Assembly (NCBI GenBank): GCA_025766275.1
Contig: JAFKAC010000105.1
Span: 62,001 to 126,000 of the forward strand
Source: Lactarius indigo
Lineage: Eukaryota > Basidiomycota > Agaricomycetes > Russulales > Russulaceae
Reading direction: 5' to 3'
DNA length: 64,000 bases
The position numbers and the translations under genes were made by a program. Within the stretch, counting starts at the first letter, position 1; every line of letters starts with the position of its first letter. Positions 55,421 to 64,000 of this stretch are shown piece after piece. The notes under the pieces are model-generated. The model saw only the letters and a program-made list of their open reading frames with translations. It was not told where the DNA came from and ran no database searches.

Positions 55421-56599
55421 TCTAAACGTACTGTACGTCAGCGGGTGTGTATACCTGCGACGCTGATGCTGTATGGCTGCGCACCGTCTGACCGTTCAAA
55501 GGAACCGGGGTAGAGTTCCAGTGGGTACCCTTCGAGGGCGTTGTGTGTGGTGCACACCCCATGGAGCGCTGGTACTGTGAGCGCCGAAACGTACGTCGAT
55601 GATTGCTCTTGTCCACCAACAATCTGCATACGAGAATTGCTGCGAAACCAGCAACAAGGTGGTAAAACACAATTGGAACAGGAGCAGGTACAACTTACAT
55701 GCTGTAAAAGTATGAAAGAACATAAAGTTTCCCAATCACCGCTTGGAGAGTTGGGTACCACATTAACCCCGGTCCCTAAGTGTCGGTGGTGCACCTGTCA
55801 GCCACGGGAATTTGAAACGCCACGACCAAAGGAACGCACCGGATAGAGATGGTGCGATACACCGTATAATATAGAAATACCAAGGGTGCAGACAGTCGGT
55901 GGGATAACCGATTGCCACACGATAGAAATATGACGAGAAATCCACTTAGCAAAGAAATCTTTGAGCAACTCGGGGGACACCGCTGACACGAGGACTGCAA
56001 CACGCACCTGGACCGTGTGATCTACGTATATCCGCTTCCTTGACTGAGTGAGATAATAGAACACTGAATATCCATCCGAATAAGAGATGAAAGATCACTT
56101 TCCCAGGAGCCAAATGCATGAGGCTCACAGATGCTACTAAGAATGATGTCCAAGACTAAGAGGGGTGTGTTAGGTGCTTCAAAATATTTCCTGGACGGAA
56201 ATTCATCTCACTCGAAGAGAAAGCGCTATACAAGAGAACTGGGGGTCATGTCAGAAGGGTCATGAGAAGAAGAGGCTCCTTTCTCACAAGACCAGAATAC
56301 GGGTGAGCGGCTCGGCTTCCCCTCACCGAATCTGGTGATAAACAACCCGAGAGTGTCGAAAATGGCCAGCCCAACCGAACCCAGAAGAAGGAAAAGAAGC
56401 GGTATCTATGTCGAATTCAGCACACCGTTCTTATCTCGCTACGGGGGTCAAACTAACAATCAAATACGCGTTCCTTCTCAGGATCTGGTCCGTGTAGGTC
56501 ATCAAGAAGAGAACTGTGGGACGGAGGGAAAGCGCACATGATAACAGCGCCAAATGAGCAGCGATTGAACAGGAGTCGATATGAGCACTGTCTGGAGGT

Positions 56600-57070
56600 G
56601 ACACTCGTATGACATCGATGATCACTCATGAAGGGTAACAAACCAAAAGCATGTGGACCCTTTCTGTCCAAGCCCAGACCAACTAGGGTCTGTATAGTCA
56701 GAATGATGCACGATAGGGCGGTGACAATTCCACGCACCAGTTCCCCGTAGTGCTCAACGTAGATTCGCCAAATGGAGAGGAAGTATACGGCTGTTTGTAC
56801 GCTTTGCAATGATGAAGTGAAAAATATTAAAAGAGTGTGAAAAGTGACCAAAATGCCCACAATCCAATTGTTGTTATGAATACGGTCAGGACGGTGATGA
56901 AGCGATCTCCAGTACGCCGTGGCAGAGACAGCCATGTCGCAAGCTGAGAGAAAACCATGCCAGTTTCGATTCCTTGAATGAGGAGGCCAATGATCCCAGG
57001 GCCGAAAACGTTGACCCGACTTTGCGATCCGGAGGCGTCCCACGGCGCCGTGGTAGGCAGGTCAGGCATG
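56600..57070 (-). CDS. DUF6534-like multi-pass membrane protein, gene model incomplete
   Basis: The ATG at 57070 (MPDLPTTAPWDASG) leads to membrane segments (FGPGIIGLLIQGIETGMVFSQ; FITVLTVFITTIGF). A GT/AG intron joins to VQTAVYFLSIWRIYVEHYGEL, and another to LVWAWTERVHMLLVCY. The order resembles basidiomycete DUF6534 proteins. After that a stop appears (YPS then TGA) where relatives continue. Further hydrophobic minus-strand pieces occur down to about 55430, so the gene is either longer with introns I did not resolve or broken. Confidence 0.5.
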
Positions 57071-58212
57071 ACAACCACTTGCAAAGGACACCCCGTTCGG
57101 ACGCACACGCCACGCACAATGAAGGGAGGAAGTAAAGGGCGATACACGGGAAACGTCACGCTATAAAATCCGACGTGATATATACATATATATAGGAAGA
57201 AACACGAGGGGCGTTGCTGAGTCAAGACAAATTAGTGTCAAAGACTCGGACGTAGCGAAGCGAACCTGAGCAAGGGCCACTGCGCCAAAGGGGGATACTC
57301 AGGCTGTTCCCGAACAACCCATTCGGACGGGACTATTAAGTCGAACATCGATTTCCTCACTCACCTTCGGCTTAATTGTCACCAAATGAAATAGACAATG
57401 TCTGGTACTACTCCTCAATGTACTCAAACTCTTTTTCTTTGTTAAAGTCTTGTTGTGATGCGAAGTTAGCAAAAAGGCTCCCTGTCACGCCTTGCCGACC
57501 AAACTCGTGCACAAAGCTAAGCTGACAGGGGTCTCGTCCGCCTTCTTGGTTATTGCCCGACGGCGGCACGTGCGCCTTGCCAACAACGCCACATATTTCT
57601 CCTACAAGCAGGGTCACTGTCGACAAGGTCGACGCTTAGATGTAGAAATTCTAGGTGCAACTTATGAGGTCTGAGCCGGGAACGTTGTCTTCGGGGTGCG
57701 AGAGAGAAGGGTAATGTAATTCTTCCCCCTCCATCAATCGCGGAGTTCGAGTTCGGGTTCGGGTTAGGGAATCGATTCGGAGCGTCGGAGATTCGATTGG
57801 GGAAAGACCCCAGAACAGGAGGATCGTATTCGAAGCTAGGTAACGAGTACTGCAGTCGAATACAGGTCGAGCTTAGGGATCGAAGGGTTACAGACTAGGC
57901 CTTAAGTACTACAACGGTCGAGTCGAGAGAAGAGACGGAATGAGTCGTATCAAGTCAACCATAACACATAACCCCGACATGGTACTAGATTGTTTTTTAC
58001 CTTCACAGTCCAGCACCGCAGAGAATAGATTCTTCTCGTCCAGAAACTCCAATCCAAAAGTCCCGTGGTTGAGAGCAGCTGATTTTCAACCTAGCCCTGG
58101 GGGAACGTTAGACACAAAACGCCTGTCCGCCCTTGGCGGCAGTGCTCCCCTGGACCTGTGAAAAGAAAGAAACGGTTTGTTTCTTTATTGGATGGTCTGA
58201 CCCAAAAGAGAA
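57071..58212. other. Intergenic stretch with a TCGA-rich patch
   Basis: No gene recognised. From about 57743 to 57932 the tetramer TCGA recurs some eight to ten times, and short GTTCGG/GTTAGG runs occur near 57749-57770. It may be LTR or other repeat debris. Confidence 0.45.
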
Positions 58213-59773
58213 TTAAAAAATGTGGAGCTTTCCTTCGGCAATAATGAACGAATCGAACGCCACTTGGCTTTGAGCTTCCACTGCGTAGTAGACCTTATCT
58301 TTGATTGGGTGGTCCAGGCCAGATATTGGATATACAAACGTCTCCGCTGGCCTAATGTCAATCGGTCGCACAAGCGACGGATTCGCGTCGTCTCCGTGAT
58401 CGGAGTGCCATTAAATTCTTTGGCTAGATCCGCTCGACTCCCTTTTAACCATAGGAACAAGCTCGAGCGCAATCTTCTTTTCTAGAATTGATTGGGCCAA
58501 CGATTCGTACACGAGGCCGGCAATGCACCTTGTCCCTTCAACGTTCTCCAAGCATTTGTAGAGTACGATTTGTGCAGCTCGTGTTTCCTTTTAAAGTCGG
58601 TTCCGAAGCTCCAGCTTGACCATATGTATGATGGGCACCAAGCATCCGTAAAAAAATTTGTCATCATCATCGCCGTCCCTCGGTAAACGTTTCACGAGTA
58701 TAAGGGTGGGATTCGTCATCAATCCCGAAATTTACTGTCGCAAGCCATGTTGCCCAACTTCCTTAACGAAAACTTGTGGAGTGCGGATTCATAGCAAGCT
58801 TTATGTGCAGCTAAGAGGGCCTCGTTACGGAGGAAGCCAAGGCAAATCCGGGGAGTAGGGCCATACAGATTATACATCTCGTCAATACGTGGGTCGCTAG
58901 CTGTAAGTCCATGAATCACAGCACTACACAGAACAAAAGAATCAGCCCAAAAGCATAGAGGGCAGAAGAGGACGAGCTAACGCTTGGGATATCTCCTCTC
59001 TCGTCCACGGATTCATAATAGCGATGCTACATTGCGTAGTCTTAGTTAATTGTTTCCATGGAGCTGATTGAGGAGAGGAAGGTAATATAATAAGGTGATT
59101 GGTCTCATGCGCAGCAAGATAATCCGGGATTCCATTCCAGCAGTCGTCGGCATCAATTAACGTCCAAATACGGGTCTTGAACTTAGTGGAGCGGTAGTCC
59201 GATGGGATTTCGAAGACGCCTTCCTCTACGAAGAGATAACGAGTCCCAGAACGGAACCAGATGACTGGCTTCCCTTCGGTGAGACGTCGGCACAGAGCAT
59301 AAACAACCCAATAACTCTTCCCTTTCAGCCAGGATATTTCAGAAACGGTAAGATCAGACAGTAAAACGCTCACCAATGCCGGGTTGTCCTGTGATGACCA
59401 CTGAGGGGGCCATATGGTCGTCACGATGTAATTCCAGATACTTGTCGCAATATCCATAGAGCCGGATGTACTCTTTGCGAACCCAGAGCTTTGAGCGTCG
59501 TATATCTGGGACGCCAAGATCGAGGATGTAACAACCGGGACCAGTCTCATCTTCCTCACCCTCGCCCTCGTCTGCATCTTTATCTTGATCTATGTTCATG
59601 GATTCGTTCTCGGGCACGTCCTGCATACTCTGGAGCCAGAACTTGCGATGCAACTGCACAAGTGGATCAATATCGTCAAGCGGGGTGACCATGGTCATCG
59701 ACTTGAGACGTCTCTCGTCGATGATGGCGCCATACATAGAGGGAGAACACTGTTCTATGAGGGAGGAGGACAT
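58213..59773 (-). pseudogene. P-loop NTPase gene of a basidiomycete-specific family, broken in its C-terminal half
   Basis: From the ATG at 59773, exon 1 (59374-59773) ends in TGQPGIG and joins across an intron to KSYW, giving the Walker A loop GQPGIGKS. Then come YLFVEEGVFEIP, IWTLIDADD (possible Walker B) and IMNPWTREEISQA; another intron leads to DPRIDEMYNLYGPTPRICLGF and HKACYESAL. Near 58713-58725 the frame shifts by one base. The continuation (LILVKRLP, MVKLELRNRL) meets TAA at 58591-58593. It goes on as YESLAQSILEKKIALELVP to a second TAA at 58411-58413, then HGDDANPSLV to the natural end at 58213. The N-terminal half is intact. Relation to fungal Crinkler-like effector NTPases is a guess. 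Confidence 0.75.
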
Positions 59774-59819
59774 TCAGGAAGAAGAATAGGAGAGAGGTTG
59801 CGACTAACTTACCGAGTCT

Positions 59820-60010
59820 AGGTATGCAGTCACCGATAACCTAATTACGTCGCCAATGACGCGCCTAATGTCACGCGTCACAAGTGACGTATTACGTTAC
59901 TTACAAAGTGACTGTGACATTGCATTAGTCATGTGCTTTGTAGAACTTAGCGATGGGATGGATCTCTGCTGCTGCTATGTCACGCGTCACGCGTCGCGGA
60001 TGAGTGCTGG
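59820..60010. promoter_or_regulatory. Cluster of TGACG / CACGCGTCAC elements
   Basis: Within about 190 bp there are repeated TGACG-type half sites and two GTCACGCGTCAC blocks (near 59870-59881 and 59979-59990), upstream of the NTPase pseudogene start. They resemble ATF/CRE-type sites. Binding is inferred. Confidence 0.35.
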
Positions 60011-60741
60011 ACGGAAGCTAGCACACATAGTCACCAAGCTTAAGATGACATGCGACAGACTGCAGACGACTCGTAGGCTCCAGGGAAGATCATAGCAAAG
60101 GTAAAGACAAAGTCATAGGTCATATGTGGTGAGACAATTCATGCCGTAGGGACTTTATTCGATCGCGGGAAATGTGATCAGACGTTCGCCCCTCACTATA
60201 GGTGTCCTTGCACGGCGTGCCGATTGCCTTTTTGGATAGTTAGAAGGACTTAAAGGGGCCAGAGTATGGTCGCCTCGCACAGGATGATTGCGAGATGTAA
60301 GAAGGAACTTCTCGTGGGAGTCTCTCGAAAGAAGGCGGCGACGCCGCGAAGTTGCAGATGAAAACCATAAAACCACGCGCGGAGTTAATCCGAAGGCGCC
60401 GGGATAAAACTAAATGTAGTTTGCACACCAAAAGGGGTCTACAACAATGTTGGCACAGCGGAATGCCACGTGCTCCGCATAAACTGGACATGCAAACGTG
60501 CGGCACCGCTGCACGCATACGGCTATGACTTTAAATCGCTATCAGAGGAAGCTGTGCTGTCAACTTTGTGGTCGGCTGTGACTGCTTCTGAGTCCGAGGA
60601 ATCTCAAAGGGGAGCCGAATTAGTTAGAGGGAGTCTGAGATTACGAAGGTACCGACTCACCCATCAATTCTTTTACCACACGTTCACCTATTTTTATAAC
60701 GCGCCTGCAAGCCATCTGCCAAACACCACAACTGACGGAGC
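60011..60741. other. Intergenic, 730 bp
   Basis: No gene, RNA or clear repeat seen; only short shadows. Confidence 0.5.
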
Positions 60742-61354
60742 CTAGCATTTCGTAAGTTGGATATAGTTAACAACGTTGAAAACTGCGATTGCCTCACCTG
60801 CAGGTGCGAACGGGAACGATAACCACCAAGTAATTGGTCCGAACCAAGCTGTTGGTAGGTAAAATACAGCAACACGGCTGTACCACCACCCTATCGCAAA
60901 TTGGAGGCCAGTTGTCATCGTCCACAGGGTGGTGTTGAACTTGAGCGAAAATGACATTTTTGAGGCATTGAGTTCAGCGTCTATGTGCAGAATTAACACG
61001 ACAAATATCTCGGATGCGTGGTGGCAAACACGCAACTGAGCTTTTCCAGATCCGCCAGGCCTTTATCGACACTCCGACGAAGTTTGGCCCACTTTGCGAA
61101 TTGGTCTTGAGCACTGGTCTGAAGTAACTCAGCCTTTTTTAACAATATTTCAGACTTGAGCTGCCGCTGACGACTCGCAGCATTCCGGTTGAAGATTCTT
61201 TGGTACCCGGACCAAGCCTAGTAGTGGGGTTAGAACTGGACGAGTCGTTCAAAGCAGGAACCAAGCGTACGAAATGGAGGAGAACAGACTTTCCGATCCA
61301 GGAAATGAGTTCCGTGACAAAAACCAGGGCAAATATCGTGAGGATGAGAGACAT
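60742..61354 (-). CDS. GET1: GET1 / WRB homologue, receptor for tail-anchored protein insertion
   Basis: Three exons (61271-61354, 61037-61217, 60742-60980) join to 167 residues. TM1 is [19 protein letters not shown]; a cytosolic coiled coil follows ([33 protein letters not shown]), then TM2 near [15 protein letters not shown] and TM3 at the end ([13 protein letters not shown] to NVVNYIQL). This layout and the [14 protein letters not shown] motif are the Get1/CHD5 signature. With Get2 it forms the ER receptor that takes tail-anchored proteins from Get3. All residues expected for the coiled coil are present. It is divergent from the kinase gene at 61717. Confidence 0.93.
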
Positions 61355-61716
61355 AGGTGGGTGAACGTGTCCAAGTGATGAGTGACAACGTTCTAGGAGG
61401 GTGTACCCTAACCCTACGCTAAGATTAACTCGCCCTGTGCCTCGGGTTTGCGCGCGCCACAAGAGGCTTTAGATGCATTCAATCTCTTTCGTTATCGCCA
61501 AATGCTCCACACAGATCACAGGCAAACTACACTGGGAAAATTGTCGACAGGGACAGTACAAAATCAGTCCTCTCCTTTGACGCCTATGAGAACCGTCCCA
61601 CCCATGGGATCGGTCGCGGTTAAACGCATCACTCTCACTTCCAAGAAGAACTGGTGGATGGGTGCGCACAGTACGCAGTACAGATTAGAACTGAATCAGA
61701 CTAACGGCTATGTGCA

Positions 61717-62742
61717 GTGGAGCTCGATGAGGAGGAAAACAAGTTGAATGCCTCACAGACCTTCCCACCACCATCGGCGGAGCCCACCCTAAACGACTAT
61801 GTCCCCGATCATCCGCCTCCTACGACAAGTGTTCCAGCCTCCCCAATATACCATGCACCCCACAGAAATCCAGGCACCATCTTTTCCTTTCCTACACCCT
61901 CTATCTACGCGGCGCCGCCTAATCCCACGGCGGCACTACCACCCTTCGCCCAGGGCTCTGCGTCTGAACTTTTCAAGTGCGTAGTGAAAAAGCCGGAAGT
62001 CATACAACTAGAGATCAATGACGAGATGCAAAGTAACGCTCTGGACGTCGCTACTCAGTTCCTTGCCGAGTTACGCGTATACACCCGTGTGGCACCGCAT
62101 CGAAACATCCCCATCTTCCTGGGGTGTCTCGATGGCATTGGCATGGTCCTTGAATTTCTGGAAGGAGGGACACTTTACGACTACCTTAAGCAGCACGCGC
62201 CCTTTTCGCGTATTCGCTTACAGGATTTTCACAACCAACTGCTCGACGCGCTCACACACCTACACGCGTACGGGCTGTCTCACGGAGACCTTTCATTGCT
62301 CAACGTACAAGCACTCGAGAGGCGCGGAGAAGTGACGCTGAAGCTAATCGACTTTGGTCGGTCTGTCTCAGCTGATTCTTCATATGCACCACCGGACGGC
62401 GATCCAGTCGATCCATGGGGGTACCTAAATCCCGACCGAAACGAACCGCGCGTGGAACAAATATTCCCGGGTACGCGCCCTTTCTCGGCGCCAGAGATCT
62501 TGCGAGGGGAGTGTCACGACGCCCAGCTTGCCGACGCATACAGTTTCGGAATGGTCCTGGTGTGCTTGGAACGAGGACAACTAGTTGACGTCAAGCCTTG
62601 GAACCAGCGGAAAGACATACACCCAGTGGACCTTTTGGAGGGCTGTACGTTGTTTGAAGAGAGGATACGACAATATCTTAAGAAATGGAACGAACGAAGA
62701 AGACTCTTGCGGGAGGACATGATGGATGACGTAATGGAGTGA
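61717..62742 (+). CDS. Protein kinase-like protein, N-terminus uncertain
   Basis: The open frame ends at 62742 (TGA) and has no ATG at its start; TGTGCAG just before 61717 is a likely splice acceptor, so a short upstream exon is missing from this model. After a Pro-rich stretch, the kinase domain begins with a reduced Gly loop (AQGSASELFKCVVKK), an alpha-C Glu (FLAELRVYTRVAPH), hinge VLEFLEGGTLYDYL, catalytic loop HGDLSLLN (Gly in place of Arg, so non-RD), DFGRS and an APE motif (SAPEILRG). The essential Lys, Asp and Asn are present, so activity is possible. I cannot assign the family. Its stop is 67 bp from the start codon of the next gene. Confidence 0.8.
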   Translation: MELDEEENKLNASQTFPPPSAEPTLNDYVPDHPPPTTSVPASPIYHAPHRNPGTIFSFPTPSIYAAPPNPTAALPPFAQGSASELFKCVVKKPEVIQLEINDEMQSNALDVATQFLAELRVYTRVAPHRNIPIFLGCLDGIGMVLEFLEGGTLYDYLKQHAPFSRIRLQDFHNQLLDALTHLHAYGLSHGDLSLLNVQALERRGEVTLKLIDFGRSVSADSSYAPPDGDPVDPWGYLNPDRNEPRVEQIFPGTRPFSAPEILRGECHDAQLADAYSFGMVLVCLERGQLVDVKPWNQRKDIHPVDLLEGCTLFEERIRQYLKKWNERRRLLREDMMDDVME

Positions 62743-62809
62743 GCAATACCATGTAAATAAGACCACACAACCTTGTATTCAGTCGATCGGTGCACTACCT
62801 TCCTCAAAC

Positions 62810-64000
62810 ATGGCTTTTGTCCATCCCTCACGAATGGCCCTTGTGCCTCAAGCACCTCGCTCTGTGCCCTCACGTCCCGATAGAGGACGTGACCGGAGCC
62901 GTGACCGCGACCGAAGGGATGAATACCGACAACGACGGGACCGCGGTCGCAATGATCGTGACAGTGCTGAGCGAGACCATCGTTCTCCCATTCGGTCTCC
63001 AGCCCCCCGGCCTACCTCTGGGCGCGAAAGTCCCAAGTACGATGACTACAGCCGGCGAGACTCCTCTCCGCTCCTCGACCGCAAATCTGATGACTCCCGG
63101 CCTCGGTCAATCCCGCCGTCATTACCCTCCGGAGGTGAGTCCAGGCGACCAGAGACAGCTCCCGAAAATGGCCACCCTTGGCGCCAACAAGAAAACATGT
63201 ATAGAAGGGATGGAGGGTTCGACGGAGGTGGTGACTACTTTGAACGGTACGTAACTTCCTTTCTGCTGTTGAGAAGTTCTCATTGTCTTTCGTACAGGCG
63301 CCGGCAACAGCGTATCAACAGCACTTTCAGCATCTGGCCGCAATCCCCTCATGCCCCTACTCGGGAGTTGTGCGTATCTTATATTGTTTCTAGAGCGTCT
63401 CGGCTCACCTCGTGGACTTAGGTCACCTGAACGCGACACAGGCTCGCGGAGCAAGCACAAACGACGTCGCACTCCTTCCGTCTCCTCATCAACGGACAGT
63501 GAAGAGGAACGGAGGCGTCGCGAGAGAAAAGAACGCAAGCGGGAGAGGAAGGAAAGAGAGCGACGAGAGCGGCACCACCGGCGGTCGCAGACTCACTCGA
63601 GTGACGAAGCACGCGAGCGTCATCGCGACGGCAAAACAAAACAGAGCAGGTTGTCGGTGGACCGCGATCCTCGTAAGTCGAGAGCACGATCGCGCAGCCC
63701 ACGTCGCGCACAGTCCGGCGACGAAGACGACTGGGTGGAGAAGCCCGCGCCTTCGGGTTCATTTGTCCCCGCTGTGCCCAGTACCGCCGCCTCTCCGAGC
63801 ATTCCATCGCCATCTGCGTCTCGGGCCGCCCAGAGGAAGGTCAATGACGGTGACTCGTCCGACGAGGATGTGGGCCCGTTGCCGGCACCTGTACCAACAG
63901 CACCGAAGAAAGTCGACGAACGTGCCTACGGCGGGGCTCTCTTACGAGGAGAAGGTAGTGCCATGGCCGCTTTCTTGCAGGATGGCACGGACGTGCGCAT
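62810..64000 (+). CDS. NKAP-family nuclear protein, cut by the window end
   Basis: Exons 62810-63246, 63298-63366 and 63422 onward join in frame. The N-terminal region is an Arg/Asp/Ser (RD/RS) rich low-complexity tract; the second exon encodes RINSTFSIWPQSPHAPTRE, a motif conserved before the SP repeats of NKAP. After a charged K/R/E region, the conserved C-terminal domain starts (AYGGALLRGEGSAMAAFLQDGT) and is cut at 64000. NKAP proteins act in nuclear speckles in splicing and transcriptional control. The last intron runs from 63367 to 63421; a nearer AG would break the frame. Confidence 0.9.

Noticed and set aside
57743..57770. GTTCGG/GTTAGG run as telomere-like repeat
   Set aside because: Only one GGTTAGGG-like unit is present; no true tandem TTAGGG array.
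1..64000. tRNA, rRNA and CRISPR searches by eye
   Set aside because: Sites such as GTTCGA or TCGAACC occur, but none sits in a cloverleaf-like context; no regularly spaced repeats were found.

Overview
The window looks like nuclear DNA of a filamentous basidiomycete (Agaricomycetes). The genes carry many short introns of about 50-60 bp with GT(R)AGT donors. Several families are typical of mushroom-forming fungi: FunK1 kinases, DUF6534-like membrane proteins, a chitin-binding/DUF3421 protein, and hAT and chromodomain Ty3/gypsy elements. Nothing looks bacterial: no operons, no rRNA, tRNA or CRISPR. Exon boundaries below were read by eye; where several exons join in frame, I give the joined length.

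Region 1 (1-16.5 kb) is repeat-rich. A hAT transposase gene on the minus strand (1-714 and 8513-10888) is interrupted in an exon by a complete chromodomain Ty3/gypsy retrotransposon (715-8512). The insert has LTRs I read as identical (509 bp), a 5-bp target duplication (TGTAG), open gag and pol frames, a polypurine tract, and a primer-binding site complementary to the predicted 5' end of its own RNA (Tf1-type self-priming). Next come a FunK1 kinase gene (11105-13485), a possible solo LTR, and the decayed 3' end of a relative of the gypsy element with its LTR (14650-15513).

Region 2 (17-26 kb) holds a large Ser/Pro-rich protein with a membrane segment near its C-terminus, a chitin-binding plus DUF3421 protein on a divergent promoter, and a GT61-type glycosyltransferase. 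A gene-poor stretch (26-30 kb) carries a cytochrome P450 pseudogene.

Region 3 (30-52.6 kb) is gene-dense and mostly housekeeping or secretory: a PPOX-like flavoprotein, a CBM1-GH27 alpha-galactosidase, a PH-domain coiled-coil protein, an AlkB-like Fe(II)/2-oxoglutarate dioxygenase, ATP synthase delta, an OsmC/Ohr peroxidase, malate synthase, a sedolisin-type secreted peptidase and TAF12.

Region 4 (52.8-60 kb) is a graveyard: a GDSG protease-like fragment, an ankyrin fragment, a DUF6534-like membrane gene, and a P-loop NTPase gene broken by one frameshift and two stops.

Region 5 (60.7-64 kb) returns to conserved genes: GET1, a protein kinase-like gene, and an NKAP homologue cut by the window edge.

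The most interesting signal is in the retrotransposons. An 11-bp-stem hairpin at the predicted RNA start is shared by two diverged LTRs at the same distance from the TATA box. One arm pairs with the primer-binding site, and a GGGUUUU slippery site sits at the gag/pol overlap.
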